64,000 nucleotides of DNA from Anisakis pegreffii (taxonomy: Eukaryota; Nematoda; Chromadorea; Rhabditida; Anisakidae): the NCBI GenBank assembly GCA_035041965.1, contig JAPYMA010001397.1, forward strand, positions 124,001 through 188,000. The letters run 5' to 3'. The notes under the pieces are model-generated. The model was not told where the DNA came from and made no database searches. It worked only from the letters and a program-made list of their open reading frames with translations. Every line of letters begins with the position of its first letter. The first letter of the stretch is position 1. A program made the position numbers and the translations under genes. Below, in pieces: positions 13,201 through 27,700 of this stretch.

Positions 13201-16200
13201 GGAAGGAGTGACGGTTTCATTCAGAATGAGATTGGTAATTATTGTTCTGAATGTACTTGCCTCCATCAGACCCTCTTAATGATCTCGACGTTCAATTTCA
13301 GAGATTGCTTTAGAGGACTCTGGAGCCAAGCCAGACGAAGATACGGATGGTTGGACATTCACAGATGCACTTATTTTTGCGTATACCGTTATAACAACTA
13401 TAGGTATCATATTTCAGCTCGCAACTGCGTTGCAGTTTATCCATCTCTGCAGATCATCTGTCATGTAAAGTGCAAAATCAACTTGTTGTTTCGGCTTAGC
13501 TTAGACTCCTAGCACTACCGGTCAACGACTGGAAATGTAGTCCGTGTGCTGACTAACCTTTCAAAACTGACTAATGATTAGACTTAAAAACAATTATCGT
13601 CATTCAATCATCATAGACTGCAACTGTTGTAATACTTGTTTCTTCGCAAACAGAAGGATCACTGGATACTGAACCAGTGTGCTGCGAATAATGCATAGAG
13701 TTCCGGAATTTCAAGAAGGAATTGATTTTAGGATATGGTAACGTGGCACCTGTAACGTTTGAAGGGCGCTTATTTTTGATAATATATGGTCTGATAGGTA
13801 TTCCGATGACTTTGTTAACAATTGCTGATTTAGGAATGTTTTTCTCAAAGGTTTATATCACTTGAAGGTTTTTTCATTGAAAATTTTTACGAACTGGTCG
13901 AGTTTACCGAATAGAATAATCGAGTAAATGAGCTCAAATCCCGTTCCTCTATCGACAAATAACTGGGAGTCCGCCAAGTAAACTAAACCAACTTACTGGA
14001 ATTCAATTCCTGCTCAGCGGTTTTGATAGATTTTGATCTAGTCGTTCTTTATATGATAGTTCTGGGAAAAAATTTCATATTTATTTAGAATCGTATCTTC
14101 TGAAAATATCTTATTAATTTACCATTCATAGCTTAAAATGTATTGCAGATGTTGAAATATATCGCAGGATTCCTTACAAAACGTTTCATTAGAGCGAAAC
14201 TATTTCTTATGGATCATTTTCAACGTTATCGATTCGCGGTTACTACTTTAGTTTGTTTGAGTTGTGTACATTTGCAGTATTAATTGAAAAATCGATTAGT
14301 GTCATAGGTGCTACTTCTTTCATACCAATGGTTTTCAAAGGAACAAAACTGGATCCTCGGGAATGAGAACTTGAGGATATCATACTTGCAATCTGCCTTA
14401 CGGCCAAAGTGTAGCAAAGAACATGAGGGGATCAAAAGCAATTTTTCTGTGAGAAGCATTTTTGTTAACTAATCCACTTCTGCATACTGATTGTGAGATC
14501 AGAGTGATTTTGCACTTTTTTCAATATTCATGAATAATCCGATTAAGTATTGATAAAAGCAATTCTTTGCGATCAGTCCTTGCAGCTGAAATGATTGAGA
14601 GTTAATTTGTAGCTAGTACTTACAAAGTTATAATCAGTAAATTCAAATCTGTAGTCATTAATTACAAATTTATGGTTGGAAAGAAATTTAGTAGTAGTGT
14701 ACTCTAAAAATATATTGTATATTCAAACACTGTCGTTAGTAACTGACATTAGTTTCTGCAGGAAAAACAACATGACTGCGAGAAGTTTAGTGGATTGAGT
14801 GGAAAAAGTGATAAGAATAATAATAATCGACTGGACATTATGATGGGTAGCGTGAGCAGTGAGGATATCGCAAATAGGTTGGTGATTCAACTCCGAATCT
14901 GTAGGTTTAAAAGATTGCATATCTCTTCGAGAGTGCCTGTAAATGACGTATCTTAATTAGTCAATCTGTTCTCGATGCATATTATCTATTCCGACTGATA
15001 ATCACCTCCATGAAGAATGCATAAATTGAATGATGATTAGTTTGCGATAAAGTTTCTTTGCAATTCACTTCAGAAGCATTTCGTTTCAGAGAGATCATCG
15101 AGGCTATCGCTCTTTTGCTCACGTTTGCTGGTTATTTGTTGTGTGGTGCACATTTTTTGTCACTTTACGAACCAGAACTAGATTATTTCAATGCATTTTA
15201 CTTCAGCTTCATTACGTTGACTACTGTCGGTTTGGGAGACTTTGTTCCTAAAAGGTTTTGCTGCCTAATTCAATCCCATTTTAGTTTTTCTTTATAGTTC
15301 GTCACCTCAATGAAAGTTGAATTCAAGTTGAAGTATGTAATTCAATCAGCACACTCACCAATCCCTAAAAGAACGTAGCAGAGAGGATAACAAGAAAATT
15401 GAACTCATAAAACTGGAAAGCTGGGAGAAATAAAATAAGCGATGTTATGATTCACTGAACAAAAAAATTGCTCTATTATATGTATGTTGAGACTGAAGAA
15501 AACTCGGAAAGCAGATTCTAGCAGAATATTGCAACAGTTTAGTAGAAAATTATGATACAGTAGAGAAGAAAGTTTCGGTATGACGGAGAAGCTATATTTT
15601 CATATTCAGAGTGATTTATTGATCACATCATTCAGTCAATTGTGAGCCCATAATGTTTCTGTACCGTAAGAGAATGCACTGAAATTACAAGTTCCAGAGA
15701 CAGTTTCTTAGTCATAACGATGCTCTATATAACGTTTGGATTAGCCCTAACAACACTAGCGATTGATATCGCTGGTGAATACTTGCGACGAATTCACTAT
15801 TTTGGACGTGAAATCGAAAATGCGGCCGATGTGCACGTTTGGTTCGGAGGGCAAAAGTTTGTTTTTGATCTACTCGAAATCTGATCAACTATTTTCAATT
15901 ATTCGTTTTTACTACGGTTACTTTTATTGCTGTTAGCGTTAACATGTGAGTATTGATATCATTGATACTACTGATATCATTATGAATATCACTGTCATCG
16001 TTGATTTAACATCACCATTATAGATATTACTTCATCATCGCCACTCGTACAAGCACTTGTTGACTAATTAAACACTAGGATTACAGAATGAAAGTCAAAG
16101 ATCTACTTCGACATCTCGGTGATCAACTGAATATTCCAGCTGATGCGATGAATAATTTGGATATGGATAAATTTGTTGATTCAGCGATTAAAGTCGAAAC

Positions 16201-17011
16201 TGGTGAAATTAAGACTTTGCGAGTTCGTTTGATTGGCTGTTTGTTCATCCGCATAACATGTTCATAACAAAACAAGGAGACCGTAGAATACACTGCTATT
16301 CTTCCATTTCACGATTTTGAAAAGTCAACATGAAGATAAATGTTCTAAAAAGGGTTTCTCTGGTTGGTCAATCTCGTTCGACAGTGAGCGAAAACAGCAC
16401 AAAGAGGGATGATCTGAGCGGCGAAACAATGTGAACTTCTTGGAAATATTGCACTATTTCCTTACTTGCCTTGGGAGTGATTACTACTAAATATTCGGAG
16501 ACCAGAGGAGGGCGCGGACGATTAGTTCACGATCATAGCTTAGGTGGGAGATTATTTGAGGAACATTGTTCGATTAGAGTCGATCTGTCGAGATCAGTTC
16601 GTATTCCAGAAACCTGAACCGAAAGTGCAAATGAAACCAGCTGGACATCCACTTAGCTATCGAGATCTTCGTAAATCTGGAGAATCCGTAACATTAGAAT
16701 ATGTGGACGAATGGACGAACGGTACAACCACAGGTTCTACTCTCTAGATCAAAAATGTCATCCTTGTTGGTCACGCGGCAACTCCATCAAGTATGTTATC
16801 TCTGCAGGTAGTGAGGCTCCTCTGGCCGAAGAAACCGCACGTACAATAACATCTTCTTTTCTGTCGACAGTCGACGAGGACTCAATCAAATCGGAGAATT
16901 TTTTTGTGATGAATCGAGAGAGTGCAAAGGTGTGATGAAACGAGCTAATACTCACATTTTCGCTAGATTTTGTCTCTTTCGCAGGTCATAAAACGAGAAA
17001 GTCTTCGGTAA
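10259..17011 (+). CDS. TWK-type two-pore domain (K2P) potassium channel subunit
   Basis: Two subunits of this family form a plasma-membrane K+ leak channel. Fifteen exons were rebuilt: 10259-10306, 10665-10840, 11343-11395, 11530-11711, 12204-12342, 13314-13403, 13732-13850, 14149-14238, 14762-14904, 15090-15254, 15698-15856, 16087-16222, 16610-16721, 16808-16929, 16985-17011 (1,761 nt, 586 aa). All are GT-AG with consistent phases. TM1 is about residues 17-44. A long extracellular cap (about 45-212) has N-glycosylation sites such as NETV and NTTG. Pore 1 filter is TTIGYG (about 227-232), with TM2 after it (IYGLIGIPMTLLTIADLG). TM3 begins about 350, pore 2 filter is TTVGLGD (391-397), and TM4 is about 405-425. 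The C-terminal tail has a stretch reading VKDLLRHLGDQLNIP, of a kind I associate with nematode TWK channels. The subfamily member was not resolved. A hAT MITE sits in the intron after exon 5. Confidence 0.93.
12969..13135. mobile_element. GC-rich hAT-type MITE (167 bp) in a K2P intron
   Basis: The element starts TAGTGTTCGTCGGGG and ends CCCCGACGAACACTA, a terminal inverted repeat of at least 15 bp. It is flanked on both sides by the identical 8-bp duplication GTCTGATC (12961-12968 and 13136-13143). An 8-bp duplication and TIRs beginning TAGNG are the hallmarks of the hAT superfamily. The interior is almost entirely runs of G and C forming nested inverted repeats, in sharp contrast to the AT-rich intron. 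No ORF of its own is credible, so it would need a transposase in trans. Confidence 0.85.
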
Positions 17012-18738
17012 CCAATCCGAAATGACGCTTACTGAGCACGAACATCAGAATTTCTTGACCGATTAAAAGAATGACACCGACAAGTACTGCAGTTGTCTGA
17101 ACCCAGATGATTTCATCTCGTTGAAACAAACAAGCGAAATTTCAGTTAAAAGAATCAATACTGCAAGATGAACGCGCAGAAAGTGAGCCACCAGCTTGTA
17201 GTACGGCTGCATCGAAATTTCTTAATATGATGTAACGCTGAATCTCTTGGATGCAACTTATTGTAAAATGCCAATTATTACTGATAAGATTGTGTCTGTT
17301 TGTTTGTGAAACACCTGTTCCTTATTCATATATCCATGTATTTAAGAAAATAAAGTTAAGAATGCTCCAGCATCGTTCCTTTCAGTGAATGCTCTTTAAA
17401 CAAAACTTGAGCCACGACTATTTTTCGATTGCTGACAATCCTGAATTCTGAGGATGGATGAAAACACATAAAATCGGCCATCAATCACCTGTATTCCATA
17501 ACGGATCAATAATTGATGTGGTACGTGCCCGTTTAATACAGATCACCAATACACCAATCGAAGTATTGACTTTCTCCAGAGCAGGGAAATAACTTAAATC
17601 AGCCGCTGAGAATGTTTAGAAGTGATCGGCAAAGCGGTGTTTTGGAAAGGTTTTATGAGTCACATCAGTGAGTTGCAAATGTATTGACAACGAGAATGAG
17701 CACTTCTATGATAACGATTGAACTAAATTATTTGGGAACATTTATTTATAACTGAGAATCACAAAAAATGATTTAACATATAAACATGCACAGCATAAGA
17801 ACGTTCAGTGCTGTCATTCACTAATGATGAGTCCAGAGAAATCGATGCGATATGTCTCATTGTACTTAGCATCATTATTTTTAAAGTGATACCTTTTTGA
17901 CATGAATTTTGAGACGATCAATGAGTGTTAACAACCTTGCGACGTCATTTTCAAGAACTATCTGTGCCAGTTGCAAAAAAATCTAATTAATAAAGTTGAA
18001 TTATTCAAAACCTTATTAGAAAGTGTAACTTGGTGAGATACTGAAGTAGAATCAATGATCTCATGTGAAATCAAAAAACATGCGGAGCACATGAATTATA
18101 TTGATCTTATTTTCCAACGACACTTTCATTTTCAAACGTATAATGGTAATTAAGGCATAACTTAAGGTTTTTCATGTGATTTGATTACTTTGTGACAGAA
18201 TATTGCGCGAAGTCGCCACAACTCAATTCACATTAAGTGCTAATTCGTGCTTTTCATTTAATTCTTACCTAACCATAAAATAAACGTGCAATTACAGTTG
18301 CACATGAATAACGCGACCTGCCTCCGCGATTAGTCACGAATTTCTTCTTTCATTCCGATTTTTTTTGGATTTTTCAAAAATGAAAAAAAACAGAAGCAAA
18401 TGCGTAGATATCTGATGGAACGATTAACAAACGATAATGTGAATAAATTATGAATTTTTTTGACTGTCTGGAGAACACTAGGGGGCATACGAATTCGTTC
18501 ACTGAATGCTCTATAGCATGTCCAAGTGAGGCGCTTTTGAAACTGAATCCCGGATGGATCCGAAGTGCACAAGGAATGAATTACTAGTAAACAAGGAACA
18601 ACCTTGAACAGCAGTGTTTGAATACAAAATACAGTACTGTAACAAAAGTATACTACAATATCAGCATTTAGTGAAATATAATATTAAATTCTGTTTAATT
18701 CTCCTTGAATATTTCAAATTCACTTGTGATATTAGTCT
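17012..18738. other. Tail-to-tail intergenic region between K2P and PAN-protein genes
   Basis: Holds the 3' untranslated parts of two convergent genes. AATAAA at 17349-17354 is a candidate poly(A) signal for the K2P gene, 338 nt after its stop. A minus-strand AATAAA (TTTATT at 17741-17746) lies about 1 kb past the stop of the minus-strand gene and may or may not be used. No gene was recognised. Confidence 0.5.
17349..17354 (+). terminator. Candidate poly(A) signal of the K2P gene
   Basis: Canonical AATAAA downstream of the K2P stop codon at 17011, in otherwise non-coding sequence. Its use is inferred. Confidence 0.4.
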
Positions 18739-21700
18739 CTATAAATTCTCCGACTCATTTGCACTCGTCTCAGCCGAGTGCTGTTCTCGAACAATGGCTG
18801 ATGATTTTAATGAATGTTGTATTCCTCCTTCATTTTTTCGTGTCATTTCGATCACCTTGCGTTCTAATTCATTGATATCCACCTGCAATAAACAATGTCA
18901 GTCGGATAAAAAATTATCATCCAATCATTTTCAGAACAGACAACCTTAATTTGAATCGAATAAGTTTCAATTAAGAAGTATATTGTTTATGAATGGGTCA
19001 AAGTTGATTGAAGATCCTTATAAAGTACTGCATTCCTAACTGCATTGTAAGGAAGCAAATACTACAACTGAATATGCTCTCATTCCAGCGACAAATGATT
19101 TTGGAATGAATCTGAGAATGTGATAGATGGATCTCTCTCGAATATATTTTAATTACCTGTGTAGCGACATTTGAGTTAACTTATTCATTAAATGCAATCA
19201 TTTTGCTTGGCTACCAAATCTGTATTTATGGGAAAATTTTTACTGATCACTCATTGAATCTGAGAATGTGCTAGATGGATCTCATTCATCAAAAATTTAT
19301 CGTTCATCAAAAATTTCTCTCACTTCCAATCGCTCATCCTTTTCGGCGTCCCACTTCGTATTATTCCTGCAACAAAAATATGACTACTGTGTAGAGCAGA
19401 GTATACGTACACATTATTTTGAAACAAGTTATCATGATGGAAATGTATCGGTAAAATGACTTGATTTATTATCCACAGGAACAATTTGTTGAAATCTTTC
19501 ATTTTGACCGAAAGGATTGTCAAAGTGAGGTGTTATGCTCCCAATGAACTTCAGCCGGATAGATAAATTAGGAAAGTGTTCTGGAGATTTGCAGAGTTTT
19601 GAGCGTACTTGAACTACATACATGTTCTAGTGCTATGGAACAACCTCTCACAAAAAAGTCCGAAATCTAGTGTAAGAATGGAAACTGACGTTGGTTGATG
19701 AATATTCCTGATATTTGTGGATTCATAATTGTGATCGTTGTCGTCACGTCCATTTAAAAGCGATGAATCATCTAAACTGATTCTCTTTGATGAAATTTTC
19801 GCTGATCTTGCAAGTGCTGAGGTCAATCTGCAATCATTTCAGTGTTTGAATGAACGAACGAGAAAAATCAATTTTTTTGTATTGCTGGATAGTTTTTGAA
19901 TCAGATGCAATCAATTCCCAAAAATGTGACTCATTTCACTGATATTCCATGAGCACTATCAAAAATATCACATTTCTCTTTGGCACCAGAAATATCACAG
20001 TTCTCTTTGCTTTCGTGATTAAAGATTCAACAATTAAAGACAAAGCGGTGTAGAAGTGACTCATAATTCCAGATGACTCATAATTCCATTTCTTAGAAGG
20101 TAATCCTGCACATAGAGTTTGACTAAGGGAAAAAGAATAACGGTAATTCTCTGACCTTCCGGTGAACTGAGGCTGAACAATACGTGTTCTGAAGCGTCCA
20201 CCATGGCTTCTTCCTCGTCCACGTCGAACTGAAATAATGAGTATTCATTGTTTTCATTAGGATTCATTGATGTCATTGCTCTCTAACTACTGAAGCCCTC
20301 ACATATTTCCCAAATACGGTATTATATGGCAGCTGATTGAGTGAGTGTTTTTGGTTCCAGTAAGGAAGACGAGATTTTTTTGCATACTGACACTCATGTC
20401 AGAAAGACTTACACTTTACAGCTAGGTAATATAACCGTAATTGGCAAAAGTTTATCAGTTATACGTGATCGTTTGTAACCAATTCAGGGAAACAGAATTG
20501 AGGTCTGGCGCTTTAAAGACAAATAATTTTGCGCATTGAAAATCAACTAACATGGCCTGTGGCACTGCACACAAAATATGCGAATTGCTCCTTGCGTCAT
20601 AACATTGTTTCTGGAATTCAATTCATCATTTATTTCGACGTTGCTTTCCGGCGCGAAATCATCAATACTGACAAATAATTACTTCACGCAAAAGATCAAA
20701 TTCGTTTCATGCAGATAGAAACTGGAATTTGAACGCTTAAACGAATATCAGTTCAACTGAGTGATGAATGAAATTGCAATATTAAGAATAAACTATTCAT
20801 TACTCTATGCAGCTTACGAGGCATTTCACATTTTCCAACTTGGTCAATGAATGATTCGTTCATGTGATAATACGATGTATGAAGTTCAGTTGAGTTTTAC
20901 CTATAATGAGCTGATGGCCATCTTGGACATTGTCCTTCACGCACGGCGAATGCAGTTGATGGATTAAATTGGCAATGACCATTGGCTGGGTCGAAATGGG
21001 CAATCTGGAATTATGAAAACCACTGAGAAATTTGTTTATTACGATTATCACTCTCATTTTCGTTGCCCAAAAATTTCATAACTCAGAGTCAGTAACTTTT
21101 CACCGCAACGACTGTACCGTTGTTCGATCGTAATGTGATTATTGGAGAAACAGAATTTGTGTTGTTGAAGTTTATTTGGAACTGAGAGATGAAATGTTCA
21201 ATATTTCTGATGAGAATGTATGACATCTTACAGCACAGTTGAATTCATGACAAGTTCTCGCACATTGATCAACCGATACAGCGATCGCGAAATGGGTGAA
21301 CGTTAGTCGAGACCGAGTTTCCAAAGGTGACGATATATAGAAGATCGATGCATGACAAACTGAAATTTCCATTCATTTGAATTTGAGTTTAAGCGAGTTT
21401 CTTCACATCAAAGGATGGAAGTGGCAGCCTCTCGAAGCATTGTTTCAGAATTCATCAGAAGAGGTAGTTTTGACTTCGAGCAGACATCCAGTTTCTACTT
21501 TGTTAAAATCTAGGAACAGTCTGTCAATGGAACAATCAATACTGTCTAATTTGAAGTTGGTCAGGCTTAAATGAATTAATTCTTTTGCCTTCGTTAACAG
21601 CTTTGGTTTACTATCATTTTGTTGAAACGAATTGCGATCATAAGGCGATTTTGCACTGTGCTTCAATAATATCGTACTTACCACCAGTTCGAAGATTTGG

Positions 21701-24700
21701 TGCGGTAGTTTGTCCGGTTGTACGCGATGGCAGAGCAACACGAGGTGGGGAATGAGGAGGTTGCGGTCTTGGTCTGACGGGTCGTTGATTGACTGGGAAT
21801 TGCGGCACGGTCGGAAAAGCTGGAGGTAAGGTTGCGGTTGGTCGCTGCTGTTGTTGCTAAAGCTTGCAGTAGAGTAACATTACAATAAAACAGTTCAAGA
21901 AGTACTGTGAGGAGAAATGCAAGTGTAAGCATCCTATAATACTGTATTGACTAGTTTTTGAAGGAGGCTCGAACTCATCCTTGGTCAGCGATGTTATTGG
22001 AAGCTTAGAGAAGCTTTCGAAAGTACTCAAACTAAAGAAGGACGTCTGGCAAGTTGATGAGCATCAGCAAAGCGTCAAAAGAACTACAATCTAGTTCGCA
22101 CTCCATAAGGAAATTGGAAAATTGATCCAGTGATTAGAAAGTTCATCTTCGAGAATGTATCGATAGTACGAAAGCGAGCGGTTTCTTGTGAGCAACGAAG
22201 CATTTCGAAAAAATTTTCAAACGAATATGAAAGATTTTGAAAAAAAATCAGTCAATATTAATTTACCAGCTTCAGTAATTCCTACTGATATCTTCAACTT
22301 CTCTCTTTGCTTATCCCGTCCCCCTTCCCTTCATCCCACGGCAGGAATTCCCTCCCCTATGAGAACCACTGTTTCAATTTCTTTGTTTCTGCTCTCTAAG
22401 CTACGAGCAACCAGAGTTGATCAATATGAAAAATATGGCACATTGTAAATTCGCGAATGCACTAATTATGGAAAGACACAGCGAACTTCAACTGATGTGC
22501 TAGTGATATTATGCGAGTTGTGATTAAGTGACAAAATATGAGTGCTGGAGGACTGATCCAAGTGAATATTTCTGCAGCAAGCAATTTTGAAGAGCAACAA
22601 ATTACCTCAATTCTGCCTCATTTAAACGCCATATTTGCCAGTAAAGTTTGATACGGCATATTTAAATGAAATGCCAGTTTTGAACTGATGAAGTGGCATT
22701 TTTTTCATGTAACTTACACTTGAATGATTAGTACTTGTGTGACGGTGCTGCTGCGATCGTGTTTCCTGATCTGAGGTGAAAATGCGATGTGATGGTGACT
22801 TTTGAGGTGAAGGACGATGCGTTTTTCCGGGCGGTGCTCTCGGATGCATCTGATGATGTGCTCGCATCAACTTCTTTTGTTGTCTCAGCAGTTGATTTCG
22901 CTGTTTTTTCAATAACCGAATTCGTTGCAGTTGTTTCACTTGCTCTTCTCGGATTGCAAGTTTTTGTTGCTGCAGTAATCGTTCTTCGTCTCGAAGTTTA
23001 TTGGACTGTTCCCGTAATCGTTCCAGCTCATTTAGTTGAGCCATTAGACGTTGTTCAACTGGATCATTCGGTTTTTGTGGAATTGCAGTAGTTTGAGATG
23101 GAGATGGTAACGTTATCCTTTGGATACGATTCTGCTGGATCTGATCTGTTTGGGTCTCGACTTGTGTTTGGGGTTTCTCTCGATTTCCAAGATAACCAGT
23201 TATTCTTATAATGTCGTTGCTGGTTTGTGCACCAACATTCTGACCACGGCCGTCAATATGACCCGTTATCCGTGTTTGAGTTTGTTCTGTGGCGAATGGA
23301 TTCTGTTGTTGTTGTTGAGTTAATTGCTGAGATACCTGAGGCACTTGAAGTATTTGAGGTGCGATATTAAGATTATGGTGGAAGGGTTACCGACTGACTT
23401 TTTAGTGCACTCCTTGATTTATTACTAGCGTGCATATATGCTTAGAATAGATCAACGATAATATATTATAAGCTTATGCGATTTACTGTATGCTCAATAA
23501 AATCCCGATATCGTGACTCGTCTGAATTACAGTACTTTAGCTCATCAATGGAAATGAATTGCTCGAAAAGATAATTTTTTGACTGCGATAGTGGATACTT
23601 CAGAGCACGAGCGATGTTCGAGATCTTACAGCGTTACAGTACAGTGAGGCATTATTATCGTTTGGTATTCGACTGATGTTATTTCACACGGCAAACGTGA
23701 TTGATTATATGCAGCAAATGGTTCGCATTTTAAGTGCATCTGGGAAATTAGTACTGATTTGATCAGTGGCAATCAATTATAATTATTGAATTGATGTGAT
23801 TGTGATGGGTGTTTGGCTTGATTAATTTTGCTCACTTCATTATTGCTTTGTTCAACAATAGTTCAAGCTTAGCGGAATAAGTTCATCACACGGGTGAATG
23901 GTAATTGAGGACACGATTCAGATGAAGCTCGGGAAGGTGGGTAACTGATGAACATTTCTGTTTCATTTGGAACAACTTCATTTTTAAGGCTTTCTGGCTG
24001 AACAATGAAACATTACATGAGTTCATGAAGAGGCGAATGAACAGAATTATCCATGATTTTTAGGAACAGAAAGAGATGAAGAAGCAACTAATTCTTCTGT
24101 GGTAATTTTGAGTGGACAAATATTTCATTTTCTGACTAGATGATAATAATATTTGATTCGTAGCTATGACAGTTTCCTTCCAATAAATATCGAATAGGAA
24201 TTCAATAAATCAAACCTTTTGTTGCTGCTGTGGAGTGGGCACAAAAGGCTGCTGAGGTTGCACAATGGTGTTTCTAAAATCATAAAGAATCTATACGTTT
24301 ACAAAAAGAATTATTCGATTCTATACAATCGCTGTTTCCCTTCTTTTTTATAACATTCCCTGCGATGTAGACCTTCTACGTGGTGAAGATAAACTAAACG
24401 CTTATATAGTACATGTTTCACTTCAATGATTAGTTAGATCTCGCTCGTACCGATCAAGTTGACACATTGAAAGTGCAAAAAAACTTTGAATGAATAGACT
24501 GTATTATTCATCATAATCTGATCACATCAGTGGCTTGATCATATAGGAAAAAACATGTGAAGAAATAAGTGGAACGTACGGTTGAGGTCTCTGCGGTTGA
24601 GGCTGAGGCTGAAGACGCTGGGGGACTACTGGTCTTGACTGAACGGGCTGTTGAGGTTGAACGAATGGTGGCGGTTGAGGAGGTTGAGGCCTGAATTGAG

Positions 24701-27700
24701 GTTGGAGATTGGATTGAGGCTGGAGCTGAGGCTGAGGACGTGGTTGCACGATTTGATTTGGCCTGAATGGCTGTGGCTGGAAATATGAATGGTCAACAAA
24801 TGCCTTCAGATTTATCCATATTTTTTGGCAATCCTTCAACGTTTGACTAAATACAAGAATTGACAATGTTGGATCCCAATCCTTCCCCCTCCCCCTCTCC
24901 TCCCCCCCTCCCCTCACCTCCATTCCTCATGTGAAGGTACTTCCCTCAGAAAGTCGCACAATGGTCCTTCTTTGTCGGACAATGCTCATTTGAGACTAAA
25001 TAGCACTGTATGAATTGCACTTCAGCATGATCGACTGATTATCAGAAACAATCCTGATTAGCAGTGCGATTAAAATTCCTGCATAGAATATCAATTAAAA
25101 TAGATGCGAACATAAGGAAATACAACAAACCTGTCTTTGGGATTGAACGGGTTGCCTGAAATTTAATTCAGTCATTTTATTATATCATCAAAAATAAAAT
25201 TTCATCAAGAAATGTCCCAATTTTACCTCATTCATCCAAAAATTTTCATTATTCGAAGCAAAATGAAGTTTTCATTGTGAGATAATCCAGAACAACAGAG
25301 AACATTTTATCTTCGTGAAAATTGAGATATTTTAGGTTCTCCAAAAAATTCTTACTGTGGTTTTTGAACAGGCGGCCGTGTACGTGCAGTAGTCGGTTGG
25401 GGTGTTGTAGTAGTGGTCGTGGTAGTTGTTGTTGTTTCGTTACGGTACGGGCGAGGGATGAAAATTGGTTCCTCTGAAAAGAAGTGCTGTTGTCTCTAAA
25501 AGGTTCTGCTCCATGAAAAATGACCGAAATTTTTATGAAATTTCCCTTTTCTGTTTCATTTGGTTCCAAATATTTCAATGTTCCATTTTCCAACTCATCT
25601 GACATGTTTTTCAATTTGATCACGACTGCGATCGGTAATGTTGACGAATTATTGATGACATACAAGTGCAACAAAAAATCATTTCGAGAGGCAATTAACG
25701 CACTTATTGCAAACGGAAGTTGTCTTTTGCAAATCATGAAGTAGTTTGGCTATAAATTCATTCATACTTTATTTGATTGGTCATAAACTCCAAAACACTT
25801 TTGATTTGATCAGTTTGCGCAGTTGAATCGCTTCATGGTGGAATGCAAATTTTAAAATTTATCGATCTTTACATTACGCATTAAATGGGATGCATTTCAG
25901 AAAATTTTGACGAGAACACTTCCTTAAAAACTGGAACAATTCGGCGAATTGTTCAACTGCATATTGATTTATAAATGATCAACACTTTATGAGCACAATC
26001 ATTCATTCCATAGAACAGGATCATAGAATCGCACAAACTATCATTCGATTCGTTTCTGGAGGATATTCATAGTTTTATTTCTGATAGGTGAATGTATTAA
26101 CGCATGGTCAAACTCTGGTGATTTGAATAACATTATTTGTTAGACGCGGTTTGATCCTCGTGGTAATGTCAGTACCATATTTTCTAAGTGAAAATAGCCT
26201 CATACGATCATGAGCCGTGATAAAGAGGAAACTGGTTTGATGAAATAGGTCACCTTCTCGTAGCTCCACAAAGTTATCATCATATCCGTCCAGGTCTCCC
26301 GGACGCACACGACCTTTGTCATCCACTGAAATTATGAATATTTTCTTGATAATTACAGCTGAAGTGAATAGTGAAGTGCAGTGAAGCTGTGAAACAGTAC
26401 TAGCAGTGGCACTACCAATTGTGGTAGCGAATTATGGTGAAAGTCATAAACCTTTGTGATAAGTGATAATGATGCTGATAATAAGAATGACAATGGTAGT
26501 AGTCTTGATAGTAATAAGAATAATAATATCGCAAATTTTGATCATAACAATAATTATAATGGCCATATCCGTGAGCGAAAATAAAATTTTAACTCACGGC
26601 TGGGAAGAATGGCAATTTTATTGCCTTCTACTTCATCGATTAACGCGCGCTGAATGCCATCTCGAGGAGGTCCAAGCGCTGAATATAAATTTTATCCATT
26701 CAATTGACTCAACATCAATGCTTCAACAGTACGAAATATTTCAACTTAATTCTATCAAAAATTGCTGGATGATACGAAAATGTTATCAACCGAAAAAACC
26801 ACAAAACTTCACCGTTGACATTTGATATTACCGAAAAACTGAATTGATGCTCAAACGAAATGAACTTGCATACTTACTGACTACAATCTGTTCCTCAGTT
26901 TCGACGGCATTTCCTTCGGTAGGTGCTGCAAGTGCTTTTGCACTGAAACATTCATGTATACATTCAAGAGTTAGCATTTGCTAATCCTGTCGATCAAGTT
27001 TTGCTGGAATTAGCAAAAGTGTCTTAATAGACGGTAGCTGTTGGGATGTGATCTTGTTAGGTCCTGCGAAAATGAATGACTGGTTAAATTTTGGTCCATT
27101 TCGTTGGATGTTGGCCCACTGATTGGCTTTTGCATAATGGCGATTTTTCTTGGCTTTTTTTATTTCAAGCTGATTTGGATGCTTTGGGTATTGAAAAAAT
27201 TTTGCAGTTTACATTAATGTGAAAATGCGAAAACGAATTCGAAGATTTTGATCTGCGTCTGAAAAGTATCAGTTCAATTTTGTTCTTCTTCTTTGAAGCA
27301 GTGTTTGTTCAAAATGTCACTCATTTGTTCAAGCATTTCAAGCACTCATTCAGATGCATTTCATAATCGGTACTCCAAAACATTAATTTACTCATCTGTG
27401 CATGCACACCTTCATCTTAACGAGATACTCAAATGATCCGTTATGTTTCCTACATAATGTGCTCATTGAAGAACAAAATCATTCATGGCGTCGAAATTTC
27501 AAGTTGTAAACTGAATCAAATTGGTTTCAGCAGCAGAGTACAAGAAGCGTTAATGATGATGATTCCATTAAGTGGAACAGAAATTTCTCGATGATTTGTT
27601 TTAAAGCAACAAAAATTCCATCTTAAAACATAACGTCGTCATTGTTGCTGTCCTTTTTTGTCCATGAATATGTATTTAATCATTCATTTATTCATACATT

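Noticed and set aside
18614..18949. 111-codon plus-strand ORF
   Set aside because: Antisense to the terminal exon of the PAN-protein gene, which has matching phase, acceptor and stop.
20061..20276. Acidic minus-strand frame (FDVDEEEAMVDASEHV) over exon 14 of the PAN-protein gene
   Set aside because: Splicing that frame onward meets an immediate stop; the RG-rich frame keeps phase with both neighbouring exons.
22789..23091. 100-codon plus-strand ORF
   Set aside because: Antisense shadow of the Gln/Arg-rich coiled-coil exon.
26463..26825. 120-codon plus-strand ORF with a hydrophobic start
   Set aside because: It overlaps antisense a well-supported 81-nt exon (26678-26598) of the minus-strand secreted-protein gene; the hydrophobic run comes from an ATAATA-rich tract.
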